NCBI GenBank assembly: GCA_023653785.1
Contig: JAMKCH010058335.1
Location: forward strand, 1-64,000
Reading direction: 5' to 3'
DNA length: 64,000 nt
Source of the DNA: Ophioderma brevispina
Lineage: Eukaryota > Echinodermata > Ophiuroidea > Amphilepidida > Ophiodermatidae
Both the position numbers and the translations under genes were made by a program. Positions 34,111 to 46,300 of the stretch are shown one piece after another. The notes under the pieces are model-generated. The model was given only the letters and a program-made list of their open reading frames with translations. It searched no databases and was not told the origin of the DNA. Every line of letters starts with the position of its first letter. Positions within the stretch are counted from its first letter, which is position 1.

Positions 34111-34113
34111 GGC

Positions 34114-35085
34114 CCATGGGGGTGCTGTCAGGCGCCTGCAGAAGCTAATGTGGGGTTATGGTGGGAATAGTAGTAGGAGGGTGTAAATTGGGGGGTGTCG
34201 TTAGGTATGTGCTCTACCAAAAGGGGGGTCATAATTAAAAGAGACAAGAGGTCTTTAATTGGTGGAAGGCGTGTCCGAGAATAAAGGTGGAGCATCAGTG
34301 AAAGTGGGGGGGCGATAAAGGGAAAGATTGGGGCAGGGGTTAGGGCGGAAAAGGGAAAAACGGAGAGGGAGCGGGGGAAATTAGCTGAGGGTCTAGGTTG
34401 CGGAGTTGTGTGAGAGGGGGGAGTAGGGCACGAAGTGGGTATAGGGATGTGGAGTTGACGGAGAGGATAGGAGGGGACATGACGGGGGTGTGAGAGAGGG
34501 GGGGGGGAGAGGCATTCATTCAGGGGCGGGAAGTCGGTGAGTGTGGGGGAGGAAGTGATGAAGAGGCAGCAGTGGGGCGTGATTGGAATTGGGGAAATGC
34601 GCGGGGGAGAGGCTAGGTGCGGGGCAGAAGGTATAGTGTTGAGAGAAGCATGGGGGGGGGATAAGAGGAGGACTGTTCAAATGGATGAGGTGGGGGAAGG
34701 TGAGGGCGTAAAGGGCGGGAAAGTAAGAACGGTGGCGAGCGAAAGAGGGGGAGATGGGGAGGGGAAGGCTTGTGATAGAATTGTTCGAGACAGGTTGATT
34801 GTAAAAGATTGGAGAGTGAGAAGGTCTATGGTGTGGGGCAGAGAAATACGATAGACGAATGAATGAGGGAGAGTATTCTGGGTGGCGCGGAAAGGAGGGG
34901 GGGAGAGTGAAAGTATTTTAATGGGTTGAGAATAAGCAGGATAGTGAAGGAGGGTAGGAAGAAAAAAATAGTGTGAAAAGAGATAGGGGGTGTGGTGATA
35001 AAGACCTAGATCGAAGGGACCAGATTGGAATGAAGAGGAGCAGGGATTGTCTCTGGTGACTAGGGGCGCCAGACGATCTTAGGTG
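34114..35085. other. Purine-rich (G-rich) segment present only in duplication copy 1
   Basis: About 970 bases in which the + strand is dominated by G and A with very few C (for example GAGAGGGGGGGGGGAGAGG). Copy 2 passes directly from GTGCATGTGGG to ATTAAAGGGGCATTTTGA at the same point (about 42312). The 105-codon open frame at 34537-34854 is a by-product of low T content and has no domain. No inverted ends or clear target duplication seen. Confidence 0.8.
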
Positions 35086-35109
35086 CCCCGAATTAAAGGG
35101 CATTTTTTG

Positions 35110-35540
35110 ATACAATTGATCTAATTAAATAGCATCAAATTGGGGGCTGATCCACTGAAAATGATACATTGGATATTCAAGTCCTCGCTACATGAGACTT
35201 CTAATCCTACTCTTTTGTAGGAAGCCAATTGCGTGTCCCAACACGTGCAAGTGGATCATTAAAGGGGCATTGTTTGATGCAATTGATCTAATTAAAATAT
35301 GCGTAATTGCTGATCGCATAATGGTACCTTGATATTCAAATTCCTTCGCTACAGGCGACTACTATACTTGTAACATCTTTTGTGTGAATAATAATGTGTG
35401 GTCAAAATGCATGTTGGGCCACTTAAGGGGCATTCCTTTATTATTTAAAAATTGCAACTAATGCCTAAATGCCTTGGTCCATTCAACCAATTTTTCTCAG
35501 GTTGTCAATTGGTCAGTTAAATACGACACTTCAAAATAGT
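35110..35540 (+). repeat. Units of ~150-180 bp with TTAAAGGGGCATT
   Basis: ATTAAAGGGCATTTTTTGAT, ATTAAAGGGGCATTGTTTGA and CTTAAGGGGCATTCC mark three successive units, each with a TCTAATTAAAT or similar and a CTTCGCTAC-like core. Parallel units in copy 2 are at 42310-42760. Confidence 0.85.
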
Positions 35541-35551
35541 TATTCAGGAGT

Positions 35552-36190
35552 TTGTTACCTACAATAAATAGTCAGCATGTGGGTTATTTGGCAGTATATG
35601 GCTGTGTGTGTGAGTTGGTGGTATTAACACAACAAGAAGACTTATCAAAAGGGGGGATCCCCACAACAAAGGTATTAACAATCAATAATAAACAACGAAA
35701 TCCGACGGCGACTATTATCGCCCTTACGCCGTGGGCGGCGCCCTCACCATCCGCCATGAATGGGGGGCATCTTTTGCATTTCGTTTCTCGTTGTACACCC
35801 GCGTTTACGTTGTACATTTACCACAAAGACGCGATAATTTTGATCATTTCGGACGGCAAAAAACCAACTAATTCCTGTTTCCATTTTGTCTACATCATGG
35901 GCGTCTCAGGAAAAAATGTATGTCTTGGCTGCCCAAATAGCGATAAAAAGTTACAAAAATGGAAACGACCTGCGTGCGAATCGCTCGCTAATGACACAAA
36001 TGCAAACAAATCTCGTATCCATTTCAGTCTAATACCACTTGTAACTCGCCGGTCATTTGCACGTGTACTGATTCCAGATCTTAGCACATTCCATGCCAAA
36101 CGAAACGAATTTTGTTCAGTCTCCGAAATCGATTCACATGGGCACGGAAGGGTCCTTTCTAAAACATCAATAACCCGCATCGGAAGATGA
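35552..36190 (+). other. Longest open frame (212 codons), CpG-rich block, coding status doubtful
   Basis: The + frame is open from 35552 to 36190 but has no recognisable domain, and the equivalent in copy 2 (about 42890-43510) is broken by several indels. The - strand has ATGGCGGATGGTGAGG at 35744-35759, a start-like context with a GTGAGG donor-like site four codons in. Copy 2 has ATGGCGGTGGTGAGTG at the same place. The block is richer in CG than its surroundings. It could be a gene 5' end on the - strand, a young insertion, or neither. Confidence 0.25.
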
Positions 36191-36954
36191 CACGTTTTTC
36201 AGCAAATACCATCGGTCCCTTTAGGGAACTATTCAAGTTTTCACGTAAACGAATATATCACCTTCTAGTTGTTACTTTATCTGGTCTGGATGTTTGAATT
36301 TTCGAAAAATTTTTTCTCCAGGCGCTGTTATTAACCAAGTTTAACGACTATCTACCATAAGCGTTCATGTTCTCAGTCACTCAAAGTGGGCGAGATAACC
36401 GTCAATTTTTTTACAACAACAGTAAGCACTTGCCCTGGAATTCAGTTTAGGCCAGTCCCCTGACATCATCCTTCCATAATCCATGGAAATAAACGGTGAA
36501 ATTTGTTCAATTGCAAAAAAGGTAGGTTTGTAAATTGTATTATATCATGAATTATGGGCTTATTATTTCGGTCGTTAAGCAATGCGCGTGTGTGTACTGT
36601 GTCATGTGTGTTGGTGCCCGGGATGCCCCCCAGTAATGGCGACGACGTAGAGGGTGTCCTCTCAAGGCTTCCCCGTCGGATTCGGGTATAGCTGTCAGAT
36701 GGCCCATGTGTTTCATTGAATGGTTTTTCTTCTCTACTTCTGGTCAGAGTCTTTTGGGGTTGCCAGCCTGTTTAATTCTTGTAAAACTTGAAAATACGCA
36801 AAATTGCGCATTTCAACTTCCTTCTGGACAACCGTTGCGACTCAAATTTAAAATGTGGTCACAGGCACAATTGATTTTTTTTCAAAAATAGTGTTTGCAA
36901 ATTGAATAAATTTTCAATATTTTTTACTAAATTCCAGTGATTTAAGGTTTTTGG

Positions 36955-37625
36955 CATGACTTTTCATGATTAATATATCTACAATGGAAAATGTTGTGGC
37001 CCTGGGTGTCAAATGAAGAGCAGGAAATAAAGAATACTATAAATGCAAACCCGGGGTGCTACTACTTCCTAACCATCTCTTGGTTATGATATGTGGGACA
37101 TTTCAAAATTAATATCTCCCAAATGGGAAGTGTTTGTGACCTCTTGGTGTACAAATGAAGAAGTGCGAGGTATATTATACTAATCAACATGCACACCCGG
37201 GGGTGCTACTACTCCAAACTCTCTTACTTTGCTCATGTGGGGACTTTTCCACATCAAGATTAATATCTTCCAAATGAAATGTTGTGACCCCTAGGGTGCG
37301 CAGGTGTCAACTGAAGGTGAGAGGTATAGAATACTACAAAATGCAAACCCGGGGGTGCTACTTCTCCTAAACATCTTAGTTATGCTCTTTGTTGAGGACT
37401 TCTCATATTAATATCTCCACAATGGAAATGTTGTTACCCCTCTGGGTGGTGTCAATGAAAGAGCAGGGGAGTTAAATACTATAAATCAAAACCAGGGGTG
37501 CACCCTAACATCTTGCTTATGCTCGTGGGGGGTTTCAACTTACAAGATGAATATCTCCACAATGAAAATGTTGTGACCCTAGGGTGTGTCAAAAATTGAA
37601 ATATTGGGAATAAAAACTAGTTAGA
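36955..37625 (+). repeat. ~120-bp minisatellite, 5-6 units
   Basis: Units contain ATTAATATCTCCACAATGGA, AATGTTGTGACCCCTAGGGT, TCAAATGAAAGAG and AATGCAAACCCGGGGGTGCT. Copy 2 of the duplication has the same number of units at 44250-44905. In both, the last unit is degraded. Confidence 0.93.
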
Positions 37626-38517
37626 ATTGGAGTTTATCTGGTGCACAACTTTTTTTGGGGACACCCTGGTCACTCGCACAGTTTGCAACTCGGTGTGCTT
37701 GCTTGTTTCTTACAATTACGCGAAAGCAGCGAGACTTTGTGGTTCGAGAACCGCCTTGTATAATAATTTAGTAATTCATGTCTACTGAATGAAATTCATC
37801 ATCACATTCCATTTGTTCTCATGCATACAAAAAAATTAAATGGGTTTAGTGCCATACTACACATCGCCTGTGACCTCTGTGTGGTTTGCACCAAACACTT
37901 GATACTTTTTGTATTGCACGAACAAATGGGATGAATGGTAGTAATCATTGGTATGGTGGTAGTGTTATTCAAAAGATAGCACAGCAAAAAACAGGTATTC
38001 TGTCATCGTAAGGTGGCATGAGAGATTTCAAGGCATCCATATTCTGTGAATATGGGTGATTTCCTATAGCTTGACACTCATAATTCGCTACTTGATTTGG
38101 CTATGGAAATCGCTTAAATGAAAAACAAAAGGTGATTTTTTTTGGGTTTTAAAAAATATGGCGCTTCCTTTCAATAGAAACATAGGCTGATTTTTTGTAT
38201 GTTGCTCCTATATGAACTTAAATCCCAATTTTTGTACCAAGAAAACAGTTCTCAGCTAATCAGCTTAATCCTTTAATCCTTATCAGATGGGATATTTTTG
38301 ATAGAGGAGGTTTATTACAACCATACAAAATCATAATTTTCACATTGTTTAGGACACCGTTATTTGAAATCTCTCTGTTGCACCTTTAAAAATGCCAGTT
38401 TTCAGCAATACAGCACATATTTTTTGATTTTCAAATTTGATAGTTTTGCACAGTTATGATATAAAATTGGATCGATTTAACCCAAATTAATTGTCACAGC
38501 TATAGGTTGCAAAAATA

Positions 38518-38556
38518 TTGGGCGAGAGGCCAGTCTCGCCCAATATTTTAAAACTC
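38518..38556. repeat. Short palindrome AATATTGGGCGAGA/TCTCGCCCAATATT
   Basis: AAAATATTGGGCGAGAGGCC is followed by AGTCTCGCCCAATATTTT, an inverted repeat with a short spacer. It is preserved at 45795-45832 in copy 2, without drift in the arms. Confidence 0.9.
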
Positions 38557-39627
38557 AGTGCGAGACCAATTAATATGGGGTAAAAAATTTTACACATGTT
38601 TGTATCCGATCTTTTCACACACTTGACCCTAAAACATGATATGTTGGTAATTGTCTAGGACTATACCTGCGAACATGTGTATTTATCATAAAATATGTGA
38701 GTTTTGTAATTAGACTCGGGATCCCAGATTGTACTTAATGTCAAGCTGGAATTGGCTAGTTTAGTCCGTCATATGATGAATAAGCACCTCAAGAAAATGA
38801 CCCAATTTGAAACTTGCTTGAACATATAAACAACCAATGATGAGCATAGACACGTACCTGACGCTATTTCCCGCTATTTCATACTGGAAGGCTGTTTCCA
38901 GCAGCCGGTGATTATTTCGGAGATCATAGATATTAATATTCTAACTCCAAACTCCGTTTTGCGACACTTAGATATTTGCGAGCTTACAACATTCACAAGG
39001 TCTGTTTTACCTAGCCAGTTACCAATACAACTGTAAAAATCTCAATTTTTAAATTGGGGGGCGCTCTTCAAAAACATGTGGTTATTGTTTAATGTACATC
39101 GACCTCTAAGGTGCCGTATTTAACTAAAAGTGCAATAAAGCAAGGTGTCAAGGGACAGTAAGCTTATTTTTCCAATTAGCTTTCGGGCAGCGCTAAGTTT
39201 ATTTCATTTAATACACATTTACAACAACATATGTAATTGTGGCTTTAACTGTAAACAACAGTTATTTTTTTAATCCCCTGGCTTCAAAAGCAGTGAGGGA
39301 TTATTGCAAATACGCGATGTCCGTGTTTCTGGTTGTGTAGTGGGTCCCAGTTTGGTTCTGGTTTTTGTTTTACATTCTCCTTTGAAAGTTTAGGCCGATT
39401 ACACCGAGACTGGGGTTAAGGTGCAATAGGGGTCCTTCATGTGTGGATGATGTCAAGGTCATGGAACAAGGTCATAAGGCCACTGATGTCAGTTCCAGAC
39501 TGCCAGCTTCCCAGGGGATGACCACAAGTTTACTTAAAGAGTATTTTCAAGAACCTCATAAACATCAGCAAAAGTGAAACCTTTCTGCAATATATCAGGT
39601 GTAATTGTTATTAAAGACTGGGTACCA

Positions 39628-40000
39628 TTAAAGGGCTGACTCAGAATTCCTGAGGCGGCGGCCCTCAATTTCCAAAAAAAATCCTTTTTTTTGCTGTCAT
39701 AATGCGTGTCCATAGACTATCCCTGTGATATTGCTAAGGCCAAATTCAATTCCTTCATACGAAAAATCACAACTTTGTTATAAAAAATTCCGGATCCCCG
39801 AAATTTGGTTATACACCAAGCCTCCTATGGTACGTAATACTACACTAAATGTTTACTGCATCAAACGAAAAAAATCCGATTCATCTCAATTTCCTGATTG
39901 TGCATTTATGTTACTATCTTTAGTCTAGTTGACTATTTTTTCAATTCTACACACAAAAAAAAAAATAATATTTCGAAATCAATCTCTGAGTCAGACTTAA
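39628..40000. mobile_element. TTAA-flanked element family B, duplication copy 1
   Basis: The left end is TTAA then AGGGCTGACTCAG. The right end is CTCTGAGTCAGACTTAA, ending in TTAA. Same family as 22015-22435. Confidence 0.82.
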
Positions 40001-40338
40001 ACATAAAGATGCTGTAACTCGACAATTTTATCTTTAAAAAATTATAATAGAGAACTACAAAGTGTATTATATTTTATACAGTTTTTTTTATGCCATGTGG
40101 TATAATATTTGTTATAAGTTTTCAATTAACCACTATGGTACATATATGTTTCTACTCGCATTACCTTTTAACACAAAATTGCCACTTCAGTGTCAATAAA
40201 TGATACAACTGATACAAGGTTCTGGCTGATTCATCTCTCTACACATATCCTTATAGACCTATTGCATCAAATCACAAACCTTCAATTTGTTGAGTGTACT
40301 TACTATGTAATATTTATGAACAAAATCTTGACCGATGT

Positions 40339-43300
40339 AACAATAGCAAAAAAAAAATGTTATTTCTTATTTATGCATACTGTATTCATATTTTTTTTAA
40401 GTTATTCAAATTGATTGTCCCTTACAAAAACAATAAAGGCAACTGATAAACTATTGAAGTTCTTTCCCAAGTGGCTAATCATATTTCTATTGTTACCTGG
40501 CGTACATGACTGATGACAGTAGCCCCCCATAGCACACTCTGTTTGTCGCCCTCCATAAAACCAATGGTATGACTTTTTCCCAAAAAATTATGTAAATCAT
40601 GGCCCAATAGGTAGTAAACATATATGTTCACAATAATGGAATTCCTTTAAATATTCTTGAGAACATTTTAGAAACATCATTTTTGAATGGTAGATTTTTT
40701 CCGTCAAATTGACGGAAATATTAAAGTAATGTTTATGAAAATTTCAAAGTGTTTTGAGACCCATTCAAATTATCTTCACTATTGTATACAGTATATAAAC
40801 TATCACACAGTAATGAGGAATTCAGTAATTATATGTTGGACAGTAAGAAAATTTCTAATGTTATGGTAACCCATTATTGTGCTTTCTGTCAAATACTGTT
40901 ATTTCATTGGTTATCAGCCCTTGAGATATTGTCCGTATCAATCGTCTTCCTGGAAATACAAGTAATAGATCCCGTATCATGCAAGCCCTTGATTATTATC
41001 ATGTACGGTGCACTTTAATTTACTCGAAGAGACAGCCCGAGCATCACCTATACCTGTTGTATCGCCGTCCAAAATAAGGAGTAAACTCCAAGGGTGTGTG
41101 CTGCATTGTACACTGCCCTGCTAACTCTTTGCACTGTGATTTGCATTGATAAAATCCCAAAACTTTTTTGTCCTTCCCACAAGTAGAAAGGAAGATGCAA
41201 AAGTTGAGCTATAGAAAAATTAAAGGGTCATTTGGATCTACCGCCTCGTCCCCGACTTCCCTCAAAAAGAATTTTGTATCATCTGAAACCATTAGGGATA
41301 AGTATAATATGGGTGCTTAATCTACTTGCAACTTATCGTCCTCTGCAAGAAATTGTTTTTTTTTCTTGTCTGTAACATCCATAACTTTCAGTACAAGGGT
41401 CTATTGGACACTGCGCTACAAATATTTGCTCTTAAACACCAAAAATGCAAGATCAGAATCAACTGACGAATTTTTTGGAATAAGCTTTTCACCAAGGAAT
41501 TCTAGTTGACACATACACAACCAAACAAGTAGTAAATCCACCAAATGCACCTTTAAAAAATTAATTAAAATAGTCTGTGTTTTGTCTCGCCTGAACTTTG
41601 TTCGGCAGAGCCTTATTAATCACTTTTCCTTCTGTCTGTCTGATCCGTCCTGTCCGTCTGTCTGTCTGTCTGTCCATGCTGTCTGTCTGCCTGACGTCCG
41701 TGTTCACCGGCTTGTGTACGATTTATCTGGATTCGTAGGGTCTATGATGATGTAACTTGGTGGAAAGAAGCGGGTTCCACGTTCCGACCTTGATTAGATT
41801 TTGGCTAAACATATGCTAATAAAAAAAAAAAAAAAAAAACGAAAAATAAAAAAAGGTATCGAAATTTGCATAATTAACGAAAATTTTCCCGCAAGGCGTG
41901 TGTACAAGTTTTCTGGAGTTCCGTAAGGCTATGATGATGTAAACTTGGTTGAAGGGACGGCTGGAGAGTTCTTCGAACTGATTATATTGGTCGGGCGTTA
42001 TTCCGGGCAAATTAGTATGCAAATGAGCTAATTACTAGCAAAAAACAGCGTAATTTGTGCTATATGTTGAAACGGTACATTGGATACGGAAAATTCTTCA
42101 CTGCATGACGCCTATCATGGTTGCCATCTTGTCTTCCAATTTGAGCTGTTGTGTGATACAAATCGGCTTAGGTATGTGCAATGCGCTAATTAAATATCTT
42201 AATTACTGTATCTCTGGAACCGTACATCGGATAGCAAAAGTCTTCGCTGCATGAACGAATACTATGCCATGCATCTTTTGGGGGAATCATAATTGGGTCA
42301 AGTGCATGTGGGCCGATTAAAGGGGCATTTTGATACATTGATCTAATTAAATATGCATAATTGCTGTACACCTGTAAATGGTACATTGATGGCAAAATTC
42401 CTTCGCTTAATGATACTTCTCATTCCGTCACCTCTTTGTATGCATCACAATTGCGGTCAAAGTGCAAGTGGATCATTAAAGGGGCATTGTTTGATTCAAT
42501 TGACAATTAAACACCTCCTATGTACACAAAGGCAGCCTTTTATAATACCTGCCACCTGTTTTGATCGAGATCTCGATCACTTGATCACGTAAGTGTTAAA
42601 TAATTCGTAATTGCGTAATGTATAAATGGTCAATTGGGATATGAAAAATACCTTCGCTACATGATACTACTATATGGTACATCTTTTGTGGGAATAATAA
42701 TTGTGGTCAAAATGCATGTGGCCACTTAAGGGGGCTTCTTGAATTATTTTTAAATTGCACTAATGCTAAATGCTTGGTCCATATCACCAAATTTTCTCAT
42801 GTTGCATGGTCGTGTGAAATACTACCACCTTCAAAATAATTTGATTTCAGGAGTTTTTTGTTTACTCTTACAATAAATTAGGTCAGCATGTGTTTATTTG
42901 GCAGTATCTGGCTGTGTTGATTTGGTGTGTACAAACACGAATACTTACAACAGGGGGGAGTACACACAACAAAGGTAATTAACATCAATATATCTCACGA
43001 ATCCTACGGCGACTATTATCGCCCCTAGCGCCGTGGGCGCGCACTCACCACCGCCATGACGGGGGGGCATCGTTTGCATTTCCTAGGAGTTATACCCGCG
43101 TTTACGTTGTCTGTTTACCACAAAGAAGCGACAATTTGATCATTTCTGACGGCAAAAACCCACACTATTTCACTGTTATCCATTGTATATCATCATGGGG
43201 CGGACTCCAGGTAAAAAAATGTAAATTTTCTGTGGCTGCACAATAGCGATAAAAAGTTAACAAAAATGGAAACGAAGCTGCGTGGCGAATTCTCTCGCTA

Positions 43301-46300
43301 ATGACACAAATTAAACAATCCTCGTATCCATTTCAGTCTAACTACCACATTGTAACTCTCCGGTCATTTTCACGTGTACTGATCGTCCAGGCGTAGCACA
43401 TTCCAGGCACAAACGAGACTAATTTTTTTCAGGTCTGCCGAAATCGATCACATGGCACGGAAGTGTCCTTTCTCAACACCAACATCCCGCATCGGAAGAT
43501 GTCACGTTTTTTCAGCAAATACTATCGGTCTTTGGGACTATTCATTTTCACGTACACGGACATTCTCACATTCTATTTTACTTTAATTCGTGTCTGATTT
43601 TGACTTTTACGAAAAAGTATTTTTCTCAGGCGCTGGTTATTAACCATTTTTAACACGTATTCTACCATAAGCGTTCATTTCTCAGTCACGCAAAGTTGGC
43701 GAGATCCCTCAATTTTTACAACAACAGTAAGACACTTGCCCTGGACTTCCAGTTTTAGGCCAGTCCCTGACATCATCCTTCATAAATCCCTGAATAACGG
43801 GTGCAATTTTGTTACCAATGCAAAAAAGGTAGGTTGTAAAATTCTTATTATCATGATTATGGTCTTTATTAATTCGTTCGTTAAGCAATATGCGCGTGTG
43901 TGTTACTGTGTCATGTGTGTTTGTGGCCGTGATGCCCCCAGTAATGGCGGCGACGTAGAGGTGATCCTTTCGAGGCTTCCCCGTCTGATTTGTGTATAGC
44001 TAATCTTGCCCATGTTTTTCATTGAAATTGTTTTTTCTACTTCTGGTCATCTTTTGTGGTTGCCAGCCTGTTTACATTCTTGAAAATGGTGAAAATCCGC
44101 AAAATTGCGCATTTCAACCACGTTCTGACAACGTAGGCGACTCAAATTTAAAATGTGGTCACATGATTTTTTTCAAAAATAGTGTTGCAAATTAAATAAA
44201 TTTTCCTATTTTTTTACTAAATTTTAGTGTAATTCTTAAGGATTTTTGCATGACTTTCATGATTAAGATATCACCATGGAAATGTTGTGGCCCTGGTGGT
44301 GTTGTCAATGAAAGATCCAGGAAATTCAGAATACAGTAAATGCAAACCCGGGGGTGCTACTCCTAACCATCTCTTGTGTATGATTATGTTGGGACAATTT
44401 CAAATTAATAGCTCCACAATGGAAATGTTGTGACCTCTATGGTGGTACCAAATGAAAGAGTGAGAATATAGAATGCTATAAATGCACACCCGGGGGTGGT
44501 ACCCTAAACATCTCTTACTTGTGCTCATGTGGGGGACCTTTCAAGATTACCTCTCCACAATGGAAATTGTTGTGACCCCTAGGGTTGTGTCAAATTAAAG
44601 AGTGAGAGGTATAGAATACTATCAAAATGCAAACCCGTGGGTGCTATCCTAAACATCTTAGTTTATGCTCTTTTTGAGGACTTCTCATGATTAATATCTC
44701 CACAGGAAATTTTGTGATCCCTGGGTGGTGTCAAATGAAAGAGGCAGGAAGTAAAGACTACTATAAATGCAACCAGGGGTGCTAACTCCTAAACATCTGA
44801 AACTTATCTCTTTGGGGGGTTTTCAACTGCAGATGAATATCTCCACATGGGAAACTGTTGTGACCCCTAGGGTGGTGGTCAAATGAAATAGGGGAAGAAA
44901 ATAGGTAAGAAATTGGAGTTTATCTGGTTGCACAACTTTTTAGGAACACCCTGGACGCGCAACAGTTGCCGCTGGTGTTCTGCTTTTGTCTTACAATTTT
45001 TTTAAGCGCGAAAGCCAGGCAGACTTTGGTCGATGAAACCTCCTTGTAATAATAATGTTTAGTAAATTCATGTCTACTGATGATAAATTCATCATCCATT
45101 CCATTTGGTTCTCATGCACTAGCAAAAAAATATAATGGTTTTAGTGCCATACTACACGCCGGCTGTGACCTCGTGGTGGTATGGCACCAAACCTTGATCT
45201 CTTTTTGTATTGCACGAACAAAATGGGATGAATGGTAGTATCAGTTGGTATGGGTGGTAGTGTTATTAATAACAGATAGCACCAAGCAAAACAACAGTGT
45301 ATATTCTGTCGTCCTTAAGGTGCAATGAAGAGAGTTTTCAAGTCCTCCATATTTCCTGTGATATGTAGTGATTTCATATAGATTGGACACTCAATAGATT
45401 CCCTACCTTTTATTTGGCTATGGAAATAGCTTAAAATGAAAACAAAAGGTGATTTGTATATGCTTCTATTTCAATAGAAACATAGGCTGAATTTTGTATT
45501 TGCTCCTATAGGAAATTAGAAATTCCAATTTTTGTACCAAAGAAACAGTTCTCAGCTTAATCCTTTCAGATGGGGATATTTTTGATAGAGAGCTTTACAC
45601 CAGTACAAAAATCAGAATTTTCACATTGTTTAGGGACACCTGTTATTTGAAATCTCTCGTTGCACCTTTAAAAATGCCAGTTTTCAAGCAATAACAGCAC
45701 ATATTTTTGAATTTTCAAAATTTGATATTTTTGCACAGTTATGATATAAAATTGGATCGATTAAGCCCAAATTAATTGGTCAAGCTATGAGTTGCAAAAA
45801 TATTGGGCGAGAGGCAGTCTCGCCCAATATTTTAAAACTCATAGTGAGGCCAATTAATATTGGGTGTAAATCATCCAATTTTATCATCATGTTTTGGATC
45901 CGATATTTTCACACACTTGGACTCCTAAAAACATGATAATGTTGGTAATTGTCTAGGAAACTATACCTGCGAACATGTGTATTTATCATAAAATATGTGA
46001 GTTTGTAATTAGAATCGGGATCCCAGATTGTACTTAATGTCAGAGCTGGAAATGCTAAGTTTATGTCCGTCCATGATGAAATAATGCCACCTCAAGAAAA
46101 TGACCTCTAATTTGACTTGCTTGAACCAATAAAACAACTAATGGATGAGCGTAGACACGTGCATGGCGCTATTCCCGGCTATTTCATACTGGAAGGCTGT
46201 TTCCAGCAGCCGTTGAATTATTATCGGAGATCATAGATATTAATTATTCTAACTACAAAACTCCTTTGTTTGCGACACTTAGATATTTGCGAGCTTAAAG

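Larger units (their letters stand above)
32165..40338 (+). repeat. Tandem duplication, copy 1 (about 8.2 kb)
   Basis: It starts at AACATAGCAAAAAAAAAGTT and ends at AACAAAATCTTGACCG. The same beginning follows immediately at about 40335, and the same ending occurs at 47632. Order is fully collinear with copy 2: a (TCTG)n block, ~180-bp units, the CpG-rich block at 35.6-36.2 kb, ~120-bp units at 36.96-37.62 kb, family C element, GGCGAGA palindrome, the 39.4-kb dispersed repeat, and family B element. It carries about 0.95 kb (34114-35085) not in copy 2. Confidence 0.93.

Noticed and set aside
34537..34854. 105-codon frame in the purine-rich stretch
   Set aside because: Low C and T content makes stop codons rare; the translation is low-complexity E/G/R/V and has no family.
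35552..36190. 212-codon + strand open frame as a protein gene
   Set aside because: No recognisable domain or splice context, the other duplicate is broken by indels, and the - strand is open too. Kept only as a doubtful block.
36955..37625. CRISPR array because of regular repeats
   Set aside because: The ~120-bp units are tandem and diverged with no unique spacers. The setting is eukaryotic.
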